From Paragonimus westermani (Eukaryota > Platyhelminthes > Trematoda > Plagiorchiida > Troglotrematidae): a stretch of 64,000 bases of DNA. The DNA is taken from contig QNGE01000976.1 in assembly GCA_008508345.1 (NCBI GenBank), forward strand, positions 19,663 to 83,662. Reading direction: 5' to 3'. Both the position numbers and the translations under genes were made by a program. The notes beneath the pieces are model-generated. The model saw only the letters and a list, made by a program, of their open reading frames with translations. It searched no databases and was not told the origin of the DNA. This document shows positions 48,370-60,800 of the stretch, in pieces (within the stretch, counting starts at the first letter, position 1; each line of letters opens with the position of its first letter).

Positions 48370-49425
48370 TGCGGATAACAGCACCCTGATGTAGGTGGTG
48401 TGTCGGTAATGCTGAAGTGATGAAATCACGTTGAAACGATTTGGTGCTGTCGGGTTGTGATGTAACTCCCACCATCGCGTCCTTTGAATTGTTACGCTGC
48501 TGAAGTGTTCATTGTCCGAGAAGCAGGGTTATGCCTTTTGTTGAGTTTCGGGGTCTGTGAGCTTGGGCATATGCACGTCTGAGCATCACATGCTTGTGGG
48601 TTAATGCACACAGATGTGGCTCAGTGAATGCGCGCATGTGTCGTGTATCTGGCCTTGACAATCACGGTGGTGACAGACAAGGGCTCGCTGTCAGTCTGGC
48701 GACTAAGGGCGGAATACGCAGGTCGGAGACTATGTACAATTTGGATCAAGATTGTCCAATTACGAGCAAGCCTTAAAGGCGCGTGACACCAGTCTGTAAC
48801 CTTGATCGTTGGCAAAAGTATGCGTGTGTGGTTGGGATATTGGAAGCACGGTATCTGCTGTCCAGATGCGGGACGAATGAATGGCTGGGGTTGAGCTATC
48901 CGGTTTAGCGTACGGCGATGAGCTGTTGAACGACCAATTCATCAACTAGAATTTTTTATTATCTGGTCTGTTAATTTCTTCTTACATTATCTTCCAGTTA
49001 TACCCATGCTAGCTTAATTCTCCAATATTCGGGGGCTTGGGCGGCAGGCTTGTAAAACTTACTATCGTTGACATTGATGTCTTGTCCGAACCGGCTTCTG
49101 CGACCGGCGAATGAAGACCACAATCTGGGCTGTGGCATTTTGTTATGTGGTTTGGATGATTGCATTCTGGGTGCATGTGTAACGAGGCGTGCTGCTGTGT
49201 TGTCGGTGCCGTTTTAGCTTTCGTTTGTGTAATTCGTGTGCATAGTTTACTGGGCCTTCGGCTCATGCTTGTTCGTACTGTTCCTCTTTTCAGGACTGTT
49301 GTTGGAACCCCTACTTCGGAAGGACACTGTTCCCCGGTGTCTTCATATTTCTCCAGATTCGGGCCACAAGTGCTACGGACAGTCACAGCGCAAGCGGCTG
49401 GTCTGCATGTTACACATGTGTTTAT
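48370..49425 (+). repeat. Long copy of unnamed interspersed repeat
   Basis: The end (49248-49425) is shared with 1358-1530. The preceding 880 bp look richer in G and C than their surroundings and have no coding motif. A hammerhead-like fold lies at 48379-48449 near the left edge. A non-coding retroelement or a PLE terminal region is possible; the boundaries are estimates. Confidence 0.5.
48379..48449 (+). ncRNA. Hammerhead-like fold with long helix II
   Basis: CAGCACC (48379-48385) pairs perfectly with GGTGCTG (48443-48449), flush with CTGATGT (48386-48392) on one side and GAAACGATTT (48433-48442) on the other. Between them a 40-nt segment contains the hairpin GTGAT-GAA-ATCAC. The geometry is that of a hammerhead, but the last core base is T where A is invariant, and helix III has one pair. 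Confidence 0.4.
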
Positions 49426-50084
49426 GAAGTTGGTACAAGCGCATATAGGGTCTATCCTTCCATAGTCAATAAAGGTTCGTTAATTTCGAGGTTCTTTCCT
49501 GGTAGGTTATCACCTTTCCATTCCGAAGAAAATGACCAGGGCGTGACTACTGAATAACTAGGGACGCCTAAGGATTCATAGACTTCCTGACCATCATGGA
49601 CAACACCTTTGAGACTGACCAAACTGTGGTATTCTCCAGTGTACACGTGGTGATTAGACAACCGTAGTACACTGCTTCCTTTTTGACTCAAGTTCCAAAT
49701 CCCTTCATAGTTCACATAATCCGGTCATGCTTAATATGTTTTCTGAAAAAAGTGCTCTTCGGTCAACTTGCCTGACCAGAATAGCAAAGAGCGCAAACAC
49801 AGTGACTTCACATGTTGACCGATAGTCTGTACTGTCACTACACCGGAAGCGCATCAGGTCTATGAGCGCCTCCACTGAACAGTACATTCGCATTTTTACT
49901 TGACTGGGATTTTCATGTGCACAGTATGGACACGGTTTAAGTTAACACTGCAAAATAATCTCCCACATTCCGGGATGATTTCACTTAGATAGTCTAATAA
50001 ACGAAGGACGACCACTGTGATTTTGTTTTGTTCAATGTCCAGAGGCACGTGGTTCGTACTGTCACACGAAAAAATGTCTTCAGA
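49426..50084. other. No gene recognised
   Basis: Nothing assignable. Confidence 0.4.
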
Positions 50085-50165
50085 ATTCACCCGATACTCA
50101 AATGTCTCATCAGACTGGAATCGAACAAGTCACATGCTCACACTGGCTGATGCGCCATACCGACT
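50085..50165 (-). mobile_element. tRNA-headed SINE with decayed hammerhead (copy 3)
   Basis: Minus strand: A box TGGCGCATCAGCC (50145-50157), B box GTTCGATTCC (50117-50126), then after 3 nt CTGATGA (50107-50113) and a 14-nt helix-II segment GACA-TTTGAG-TATC (three of four pairs). The GAAA is replaced by GGGT, so self-cleavage is not expected. A weak plus-strand A-box-like TGGTTCAGTGG lies close by at about 50299-50309. Confidence 0.6.
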
Positions 50166-50754
50166 ACTCATGTGTCAGTACATGCATGCATCATGTATAG
50201 CTAGTGACCCACGTCAGCTGCACCACACAGGAGGGCCGGCTGGAGCGACGCATGTGGTCCAGACACACCGTACACATTTTTGTTAGGGAACGCACCCTTG
50301 GTTCAGTGGTATGTGGTCAGTGTTCACTCATTCGACCGTTAGCAACCCTGCTGGTGTAGTCCACAGCACAACTAAATATGCGGTTATTTTAACTTTACCC
50401 CACTCACTGAGCGGTTTTTTCTGAGCCTAGATGACTCAGGTGGCGATGGATACTAGTCATTTCCCACCTACTGGGCATGGTGCACACGCTGAGCCCTTTC
50501 ACTTACTGAGCGATTCGACTTCCTACAGCGATATTTAATTTTTATAAAATGGACTGCGACGTGAACAAACCTGAATCACGCTGATGGATCTGTTGGAAAT
50601 TGTTATAATGTCAACAGATATTAGGGGTAACCTTAGGTTACTCATAATTTTCACACGCTGACCGATCTAACGATTATTGTGTACACTGTTTATATGGTTC
50701 GAAATGCGTTTTTCGGGAAACTCCTCGACTGCACTCAAAGTAATCCTTTTTGTG

Positions 50755-50808
50755 CAGATGCAAGCATTTCGTATTGACTCGTCGGTCAATACGATTTGCA
50801 TGCATCTG
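50755..50808. repeat. 54-nt inverted repeat (hairpin)
   Basis: Arms 50755-50778 and 50785-50808 pair at 21 of 24 positions around a TCGTCG loop; the inner CGTATTGAC/GTCAATACG is perfect. It sits just before a PLE 3'-tip remnant. No second genomic copy was seen in the window. Confidence 0.8.
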
Positions 50809-50809
50809 C

Positions 50810-50880
50810 CAGTTTTCGTGTTCTAACGGTCTTGTTCAAACTTCTGAAGGGAATGAACTGTTTCAAATTTTTTAAGTGAC
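50810..50880 (+). repeat. PLE 3'-tip remnant
   Basis: CAGTTTTCGTGTTCTAACGG, TTGTTCAAACT and GAACTGTTTCAAATTTT match 35507-35575 (CAGTTTTCATATTCTAATTG and so on). This is a second, diverged PLE tip type; CTGAAGG survives but GAAA does not. Confidence 0.6.
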
Positions 50881-53419
50881 TATTAATTGTTCACACACAG
50901 AACACTCTGATCTAAGTGGGTATTCAATATTCTATTCATTTCTGGCCGAATGAAATGTCTGACAGATGGCGCATAATTGTGAATCTCAACAGATCCTATC
51001 CACTTCATCAACTTCGGCTATTCAGTTCCATGTGAATGTTTGCGATTTATTAAATTAGTCGACCATCTAAGTTTACACTAGTGTACCAAAAGGCATAGTG
51101 GGAAGTTGGCCTGAAGAAATTTATTAAGGTTTAACAACTGGGAGCGAACAGCTGGACCGAACACCATTGGTTACTACTACCTGGTTATTACTTGTGCATC
51201 CAATTACTGTTCTGTCTCTTCTGCATCTGTGTGAACCGTGGCCGCAAGATTCCATGATTCACTTGAACCGGCCAGTGATCCTGTCCTTAATTTATTGGCT
51301 TGTCTGTGAGCGAAACCGATCCTCGCTTGTGATGATACAGTCTGAATGTTTGTACGTGCGATTGCACCGAAGTGCTATGAGATCAAGTCTTTTATACTAA
51401 AAATTGACGGTGCATCGGTGACGGTTACACATATATTCTCAAACTTACTCAAACTTACAGCAACTCTTCTAGAAAACACTGTCACTACGGAAACACCCCG
51501 AAGACTGGAAACTTTAAGGGAGGTACTTAAGAGATTATTTTTCAAGAGTGAAATTTCCAAAAGAGAAAAGTGGTACACAATTAAGCTTCTAAATAAAATA
51601 ATCATTGAACCATAGGCAACTATAATCAGTCAATTTCGAATGTTTGGGACTACCTACACTGGGGGAAATCAGCACGGTACCACGGCGCGGTAAAGTCAAA
51701 CGTGAAAGCCTGAGAACTAGCAAATACAATCGCCACCGGTATCAGAGTTAAGCTCAAAAGTAAATGAGACTAGTTATCATAAGCATTCCGGTTTTGAAAG
51801 TTTTGTGAACTTGGTTGGAGTCAACCACTAGGATTCAGTTAAATGCTTAGGTGAATATAAGACAATGATGAGCAGACAGTTGATCAGACCCCAACTGAAC
51901 ATACATACTGTATAATAACTATCTATGTTGATAATTTACCAGTTGTCGGAGTGCAGACAGGAGATAATTTGCTCAACTAGAGTTGGATTTTGTGTATCAC
52001 TTCCTTAATGCAGCTTCAATATAAAGTTGCAACAATGAGTGTGGTGCCTGTTCAGTAAACAGTGTTTCTCATCCAGTTTCTTCTGATCGACCGATTAATT
52101 AGCTGGTAGCGTCAGTTCAGTTATGCTGTGTGTGAGATGTACGACTAGCCTGTATGTGTTAGCAATCGCAGATCGCGCGTCCGACACAGCGGTTGTGTTT
52201 GATATGTCAGCGGTAATAAAAGCGCGGAAGTTAAAATGTGTCCAGTAAGGTTGGTCACGTTTCGTTCGATTAGCTCATTTATGATTGGTCACTACACAAA
52301 ATCCTACGTCATCACTACTGACGGACGGTTAACTGTCATGAGATTATAGAGGGTGAAAATGAATGCATAAATGTGTATTTTCAAGCTGGTTGTTTGGTAG
52401 TTGGTTCAAAAAACTATACACAATTGCTGCAATCCAGATGCAACATTCAGTATGCGTTTTGGACTAAAGCTAACGGCGTGGCTCTAGTCTCCATAAACTG
52501 TTCAAGTAACCTTAACATCCCTAAAATAACCGAGGCTGAAAGTTTACGAATCACAAATCGATCATAAGCAGTCAGTTCATCACACAAGCAGGTCGGCCAG
52601 AGTTAAACCCCGGGTTCATGCAAAGGTATTTACTACTGATGAATTGTCACAAAAATGAAAATTAAGTTTACTGATTCTTTCCGAAAGAGATTAGGCGCAA
52701 AGCTCTGTACGAATGTGAAAGCTATGGTTAATTGGGAGCAGTTTCCTACTTACAAGACTAAACATTCATAAAATAACGTTTTTGTTTGTGCAAGCTGAAC
52801 AGAATGTCGAATAAACTTCTTCATTTTGTGACTTACATCAGTCTTACTGAAACCATCCAAATTGGTTACACCCGATTCACCATACGTGCACTGTCAGTAC
52901 TTACTAAAGACAAGCATCAGATTACACTGCAGTGTACCCGGTCCAGCAAGTCTTATCAGCTCGGTGCAACCAAGGGAGACAACTAGGCCTGATTAGCTGT
53001 CATGTGTAGTGAATCAACCACCAGGGTGGAACGAGACGGTGAACAACACAAGTCGATACAGTTAAGTCTTCGTAGATGGGATATCCGAGCAAACAGCGGG
53101 ACCACAAACCTAACGATCGATAACACGAATCCTGATACGGTCAGCGTTGTATGTGTTAGCAACTATTATCAAACCGGGGATTTAAAAACAGCCAAAACGA
53201 GAAATTCACAAATAAATCCTTTTCAGAAAACCATTGGATTGACAAACAAGTAAAGTATTTCGGATCCGGTTGAAGTGCTCATACAAAGGACGGGAAGCAA
53301 CTAAGAATAAACTTTCGAAAGCGATTAGTTGAAATGAAGTAGCTCAGTCTAGTTAATTGAAACTGAATCCCTTTGAGCGATTTGAGGAGAAATGTCGAAA
53401 GACAAATTAATTTATGAAC
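50881..53419. other. No gene recognised
   Basis: Open frames up to 89 codons without motif. Confidence 0.4.
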
Positions 53420-53585
53420 TGATTTCGCACACTCTCATCAGTCGTAAACATGAGGCTAGCGTAAAAACAAAAACAAGACTTAGCTCAGAGGTGACCCAAT
53501 TGCGACATTGACAAGAACAACATGCCTAAACGCGGCAAATGCTCTACCAGCTGAATTACGAAGCCACGCCGGTAGTTCAGGAACT
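53420..53585 (-). mobile_element. tRNA-headed SINE with hammerhead-like core (copy 4, decayed)
   Basis: Minus strand: GGCTTCGTAATTCAGCTGG then TAGAGCATTTGCCGCG (53530-53575) reads as the 5' half of a tRNA. The B box is decayed. About 85 nt further on, CTGATGA (53435-53441), GAGTGTGC and GAAA (53423-53426) form a hammerhead core with a short helix II like the PLE type. Helices I and III do not close. Confidence 0.5.
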
Positions 53586-53804
53586 TCACATCTGGACCTA
53601 GTTACCCACTCATACGGAATCCAGTCACATAGAGTCCAACAAATGATTCGGCCGATCATTTAGGGTGTGCAACCTGTCAGTCAATGTAACATCATAGTGC
53701 AAAGTTTGTACTCTGAAACACATTAACCAAATGGTCAATATTAAATGCTTTGAAAAGCGATCATTTAGTTGTACCTAAATTGTTGATCATTTCCGAAGCC
53801 TTGG

Positions 53805-53930
53805 TCGCTGAGTGACTGCTCGGTTAGATAACAAAGACATCAAATCTATCCTCTATCGAGTGATAGTTCAATGAAGACAACGGACTGTCACTATCTGATT
53901 ACCAACCGACGGTAAGTTTGATTCCCAAAT
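53805..53930 (+). repeat. Weak tRNA-like sequence
   Basis: TTGGTCGCTGAGTGAC resembles the D region of a serine or leucine tRNA, AGACATCAAATCT an anticodon arm, and GTTTGATTCCC (53918-53928) a B box, but the A-to-B distance of about 100 nt is too long for a tRNA. Confidence 0.25.
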
Positions 53931-54657
53931 TAGGTGGCACGTTCACGTTTTACAATGAAAGCAAACAACGCATGTACTCAGTAACAGTAAGGACAGGCTA
54001 AACCAATCGCCACACAAGAAAGTTACGGAGCAAGTTGCCATAGAAAGCTAAATACTAGGAAGCTTTTGTGCAAAATCTTTGAAAATAAAGTTATTTACTC
54101 ACGATAGACAACAAATATCGAACCTACGGTATAACTTGACAAAAGGGGAAACAAGCGGAGGGATCACCTACCAGCATTCTCAGGCAGAAACGTTAGACCA
54201 TGCACTTATCTTAACAATGACTTCTTTTTTTAGGTAACTTTAGATTTCTTACGTTTCATATTCTTGGACGGCTGGACCACATATGCTGTTCCGAATATAT
54301 GATAAACTTTGTTATTGATAGCGTTAATTGAACGCGCAGATCGCATAATCGAAAGGCTGATTCAACGAATAAAGTCGGTCACTGTGGTTTCATGAACGTG
54401 GTGGCGGTGGGGTGACCAACGGAAACGAACCGCATGTACGGTCGTACATGAAGGCTGTGAAACAAGTTGAAGGCATGAGGCGAATTACGAATTGAAGCAG
54501 GTAAAAGTCACAAACCTTGGGAATCTCGGGAAAGCTGTAAGATGGTTATGATTACAACGGTTCATGATGGTCATACTTAACCCAATACCTCATGACCAGT
54601 TTCGTCTTTGTGTGAATCCATTAGGTGGAAGTAGTCTCTATTAAGGACCATATCAGT

Positions 54658-54850
54658 AATCATCATCATCACCATCATCGTCATAGACAGCAATACATCA
54701 GTGGTTCACACTGATGATTAACTGTCACAAAACCACGAAGAAAAAGCAAACTCTATATAGGAAGTGAGAAGGAGAAAAGAAAGAGACTGGAAGGGACCTA
54801 ACTACTGAAAATAACTACGTCCATAGTCAAACATTCAACATCAAGATGCT
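54658..54850 (-). mobile_element. 5'-truncated RTE LINE 3' tail, minus strand
   Basis: The reverse complement runs from GCATCTTGATGTTGAATG through GACGTAGTTATTTTCAGTAG and GTTTGCTTTTTCTTCGTGG to a GATGATGATG tail at 54658, matching the tails at 1341 and 46311. It keeps no coding sequence. Confidence 0.85.
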
Positions 54851-57800
54851 TATACTAGCCGAATTTCGGCTACCACTTCTATAAACATCGTTTGTGACGA
54901 GAAAGAAATCACACATTTTTATTCCCAAAGGGAAAAAATATTCGGCATGCCAGAGGAGTGCGGGAAAGAGCTTATCAGCAGCTGTTGGTAACAAAATGAT
55001 TTGAGCAACATAGAGACAGACGATAGTTAGATTGCTTTCTGAACCGTTCGTGACTTCGTTGCGGTGATTATACGGTAGCCCATGGTTATGGAAAATATTT
55101 ATACATGCCATAATGAGTGACCGAGTGGGTGGGTTCGACATACCATGTTGAGCAAACTAGCTCGACCTGCACGCTTCCGAAGATGAGTAACGGACGTCAT
55201 CACCCAAGAACGCAAGTGAGCGAGGAATTTCTAGTCAGAAAATTGACGCAGGAAGCATATGCTGTGAAAATGCATTGAACAGATTTATTTGCATGCAATC
55301 CATGGACAGCGCGATTGCCAATGATAATCCAATTAACGGTGAATACTTTTTTGACAGGCAGCACTTCATCGTTTCTTTCCGTGATTTCCTCCGGTTACTT
55401 CAACACACATGTGCTTTTGTCTGACTACCCACGATTAGTAAAGTGTGGTCGCTCATCTTCCTTACGCAAATTGAGGCCGCTAGAGCAACCAGGTCCCAGA
55501 ATGAAAGGCATTGAGGATTTAGTTGGCTGTGGTAGATAAACTTTTAAACGCGGGGTCTGCCAGTGCACCATCACCAGTGTTCAATTGCAAGAAAAAGCCA
55601 TTCCCGAAGAGTATCGGGAGCCCCCATAGTTAGTGAACGGTATAACGTAGATCTAGTCATATGTGTGGTGTACCATCCGAAACAACGTTCAGTCGCTCAT
55701 GTTGAGATGGGAAGTCGCCAAACGATTCGGCTTCACCCTAAATTTACAACAGTTTTCTTACTGTGTGCAACAAGAAGGTGCATGCATGTAGAGATCAGGC
55801 CGAAATGAGTTGGACAATTATCTGCCTCTCGTTATTAATGAAACTTCTTTTGAGATCACGCCGACCACTGGTCAACGAACAGTTACAAAGAAATACCAAT
55901 TAGATTGTTCTCCGAATATTCGTAATAGGCCTTTATCGTGTATTTGATTGAGAATCACTTTACGACAGATGTATCAGGCGTGCATGACGGCACAATCATT
56001 GATACAATGACTATTATTTCAGAATCATTCAGAGGCATAACATAAGCCTTGGTAATGTATGCATACTGTCATCATTCTTGTCAGTGCATATCGGAACCAG
56101 AATCAGTCAATCACTTTTTGAGTAAGGTGGCAAAAACTCTCACATTGTTTCGGGCAAGGGAAGGGCATCGATCCTTTCAATTGTGACCTACAATCAACCG
56201 CCTCAATGTCAGGTGGTTATCTTTGACGGCCATCACTTTGCACGACTAGAGGCACGAGGTTGTCTCTCATGAATCAAGAACTTATAGTTTGAGATTTTTG
56301 TGTCTCACTCCATATTCATCCGAGTTAGTCCTCGATTGCACGCACTTTCAACGTTAGTGATTTCTGATACTTCCAAGCACGTTAGTGGACGGTAATATTA
56401 GCAAAAGAAGTATTCTTTAGCTGTACAAGCAGGAATGATTGGCCGATTAGTTTCAGTGCAGCAAATTATGAGAATGATTGCAGCTGGAATTATGGCTGTG
56501 TCCACGCTAACAACCAATGCTAAATCTTTGAAATGTATTGCCCCGATTTCTGAGTTCTGACATACGCTATCGGTTAAATTAGAAATCCAAAAGCCAAACT
56601 TTTCTAAACCAAAGTGTGGTGAAAATCTATTCGATTCACCGTTTATCTGACAAGAGGCAAATCCAAATGTCAAGTTAAAGATACAGCATCAGGATTGGAT
56701 GAACAGTCTCAGTTTTACGCCTTCCGTTGTTTGCCAATTTACTTGTTTCGCGTTGCAGCAATTAACTTATAGTTTGTGACTTTGCATATACTACCAGATA
56801 GTGACAAACTGTGATTTCTTTAATACTGTTGTACGTCCATAAATATGGTATCTCATCTTATGAGTATGAACTGCTTACTGCAACCAGTACCAGGTCTTCT
56901 GCATATTAGTTTCGTGGGAGGTTTCAACTCAAGTTCGATTTCTAAGGCTATTGGAAGTTCCTAATTTCTAAAATCACGCAAAGTTATAAAGGCATACCGA
57001 GCCAAAATAATGTAAACTGCTGGCATTTCGTTGTTTACTTTCAAATACCAATGAAAGATCAACGTTCAACAGGGGTGCAAGCGCAACCCTTTCAATCGCC
57101 TGATTTTTTTGTAGCATAGCGAAATGTGGTTAGCGAAAAAATGTGCAAACATTGCATCTCCACAAAACTCACTAATACACAGTGGTTGGCATAAACCGAC
57201 TGAGTTAATTGTGATCAGAAGTCCGTCCATATCTCGACTTATTGGATATGTAAAAACGAGATGCAAAAATTCTCGTTTTGATCCAACCTGTAATCCTGAC
57301 AAACGTGTTGTGATGAGCCAGGTTATGCCCGTTTTACAACTATTCAGATGACAAGAGTTACTAATGAAACCCTTTTGAATGAGTCTTCCAACAACAGGGA
57401 GCCACAACTTTCTCTCCATAACATTTCTGCCTGTTGGCCCATCCATCCATCAGGATTGTCCTCCAAATCTCAACTCGTATAGGAGTAGCACAGTGAGTTA
57501 ACAAGACTTGATCTACTTGATGTTGTCTCCTATGTCTATGTCACAAACTAACATCCCAGTGTTAATGTTGTGTTCAGAATAAAATCTGCAAACTTTAATG
57601 TCTGCGTGAATCATCTATTGTGTATGACCATAGTCACGCTTCAAATCTGTGATACTGACAAGCAGATAACCAAGAACATGAGTATATTGCGAGTACGGAT
57701 CTCTCAAGGAGATGTGCCCTGTTGCCAGTTCATTTACTCCTGAAACTGTAATAAATAGGCCAGTGTTATCAATCAGGTCTATCATTTGGTGAGAATCAGA

Positions 57801-60800
57801 AAGAAATGCAAGCGAACTGAAGAAAAGTTAGTCAAATCAAGACAAGTATTCGCAGATATTTCTGATGGTTATCATGATTGAAAAAAATGTGTAACAATCT
57901 GTCCACAATTCAATCTATTAGGCAGTCGGGGTGGAAGGATAAAGTTGTTACTTTGTGACTTGTAGGTAACTTGTAATCTTCACATTATACAGAGGGTAAT
58001 TAAAGCTTTTTTTATAGACAAAGGTCAGAAGATGGTAATCAAAAAGGGAACAGGCTATTCCATGCATTTTAATACGCCATACAATGACCTATGAACGGAA
58101 ATTTTCTTTCCGCGTTGTTAGTTTCGTCATACCAAGGTGGGACCTTGAAACGGACGATAAATCATGTTCGTTTTGATGAATGCAGTCACCCCGTGAGAAG
58201 TAACAGGCATATCAAATTCATTCGTGAAGGAACCGATTTACTCTTTCCTACAGCTATTCAGGAACCTCCAATTGAATAGGACGTTTTCACAAACTTCATT
58301 TTGCGTTAACTAGTCGGATCCTCTTGTCTGCGACACATGGTAAACGAAACAGCTCCCAGTTGACCCCAACTATGACGGGTGAGCAATCACGTGAACACTT
58401 AGCAATAAGTTTCCAGCTTGGATATTTGTGGGATAGCAATAACTATATTGCAATATGCGCACTTATGAAGGAGTGGCTTGAACCATCTGACTCTGTGAAC
58501 GACGGTCATTGGTTCAGCAGCATATCGAGCCTTACCTTAGTTACACAGTGCTGTTAAGCTCTCAAAATAAAGTAGACTGAATCACCACACCTAACAACAC
58601 ATACCTATCACGATCAACGAAGCGTCAAGGATCATCAGAACTTAAAATCCTGGCGGACGGTCTCTTCTATCCAGCAGATGATCTGATTGGAAGTGTGGAA
58701 TGGTCAAACCGTATGGCTGGCATGGCGGTTGTAGCAGTCATCTTGCGATCCCACTCGGCTCCTCACGTGTCAAGTCGTTTAGTTTCAATGACACCCACAC
58801 ATGTGTACTTACATATCCACCGATCCGAAAACATTTCCCCACATCCAAACGCACACTAGCACGTGGTCACCACCTGTACACAGCCAACTAAAATGCTCCA
58901 ACCAAATTTGATTCGGTACGTTCGAGGCGCAGACACGTTTGTCACGGTTGGACCTGGATTTGGACAGAAAACCACACAGCTGCGGAGGACAGGGCGCAGT
59001 CCGGACGCGAACGCTCCTGTGTTAAGCTTGTACATCAATCTCAACAATAAAGTTCTGGAAAATCGATTCAACTTCTTCGTTGACTATCTTCGAGATATCG
59101 TTGTTTGTTAGTGGTTATCCAACCTATCATGAGTAAGAGTTACACAAAAATGGCGACGCACTAATCCGGATTGCAAAAAGACAACCGCTGGGGAAATAGC
59201 GCGCTTCGTATGCCGATTGCATAAGAAAGGTTTCAACAGGTCATTGTAAAATTATTGTCACGTGTATCTTAATCCCTGAGTGCTCTCTTCTCAACCCGAA
59301 TGACAGGGGGAAAGCGATGAACAGTTGTCTGTCACACATTTTTTAATAGTTCATTGATTTGGGGTTATTAGGAGACCTACTTTCTCCACCTATCATGTCA
59401 CTCAAGTTGAAGCCATATATGTGGATGGCTCATCAACTCTTAGTGAAAAACATTTGGGATATTATTTGAGAAGTTCCACTCTCTGTATGTAAACGAATAT
59501 GCAATACGTAAGATGAAAATGGTTACTTGCGTTGTATTCCTTTCAAACACATTTTGATCAAGCTAACGATTTTATTCAGTACAGCCAGATATTCAGAGAA
59601 TTTCAGGTACAAGAGTTCCAATCACAAAAAATTTTAATCCAAATTTGCCTCAAGGCACCGGAGATGTGACATAAGTTGGCTGAGCCGCACATGTGTTGAC
59701 CTGCTATGATGGTTCGGAAAAGCTACATCAGCACCGTAATACCAGTTAGTTGACTCTCAGATGGCTGGATATGTCATCCGTGAATTCGGACACTTTCGAA
59801 ACGACTGGACCTGTTGTATGAGCTGAAGTTTATTGAGTATGTTCTGAGAACAGGTCACAACAATTCCTTGTTTGTACTTGGTCTACGGTTGATTTCATGA
59901 ACTTACACCGGCCATCCCGGACGGCAAATTAACCACTACTCAATACTAGACTTTTGTCTACCTTTTTGATAACACTTGCCTACGAGCTTCTGTTTATTTG
60001 CACTCTGGTTTCAGTTTCCTAATCACTTGCATAAGCATTGGTCTCGGTTAGTGATAGGGTACAATCACTTACGGTGCATTCAACCTGGAGTAGATAACCA
60101 ATTTGCTGATGTTTGCTATTTTTCTTAAGCTCCATTGCTTACTGTATTTAGCATCGTAATAATGTCAAACACATTTTCTGACCCCTACTTCTAGGGTGAT
60201 TGGTTGAGTTATCTTTTACCTTTGGTAGATACTTACGAATTTTTGCAGACGTAGTCGCTGCCGATCTAACGAGCAGACAGACGTTCCGGGCAAACCACAC
60301 GTGGCTCACTGTCTCGTAGAGCAATCAGGATCGATACGCCGGTCATCTTCAGTGAATTCAATTTAACGCACCAGCCGCAGGTTGCAAGGGGACTAAAGTA
60401 TTTCGAAAAGTTTGATGCACCGCACAACCTGCAAAAAATTACGAATTTCCGGCCAGGTAAAAATGAAATTAAGACGGCTTAGAGTAGAACGTCTAGCATA
60501 TTACACCCGCTAGAGTTATATCGACGTTACCGCTGGTTATCTGGCATGCAGTTGTGATTGGTAGCAATGACTGATGATCGAAGCATCGTTACATTTCAAT
60601 GACATCGGTTTTCAGCCACGGTTGATTTCAGCTGCCATCAGCTGTTTCGACCCCGTTGGGCCTAAGTACCAACACCGAGGTCTCTAGTCCGTGATCACTT
60701 AGAACAGGTCGAAATACAAGGCCAGACCAATCCATTATAATGTAAGGCCAGACGTAGGTTTGAACGTAATACGATCATTTCGCGAATTTTTAAGAGCCAC

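Noticed and set aside
52630..52665. CTGATGA ... ATGAAAA on the plus strand
   Set aside because: Helix II pairing is poor and A/T only; likely chance.
54433..54450. Palindrome CATGTACG-GT-CGTACATG
   Set aside because: Too short to assign a role; expected by chance in a window of this size.
55315..55808. Possible LINE endonuclease (SGYFNTHV and following frame)
   Set aside because: Only one short motif-like match; no SDH or DQ motif at the expected distance.
57066..57446. 126-codon minus-strand frame
   Set aside because: No domain, composition or context signal; consistent with a chance open frame.
60643..60672. GGGGTCGAAAC on the minus strand as a fifth SINE hammerhead
   Set aside because: CUGAUGA is not readable (CTTAGG) and no A or B box was found; kept only as a remark.
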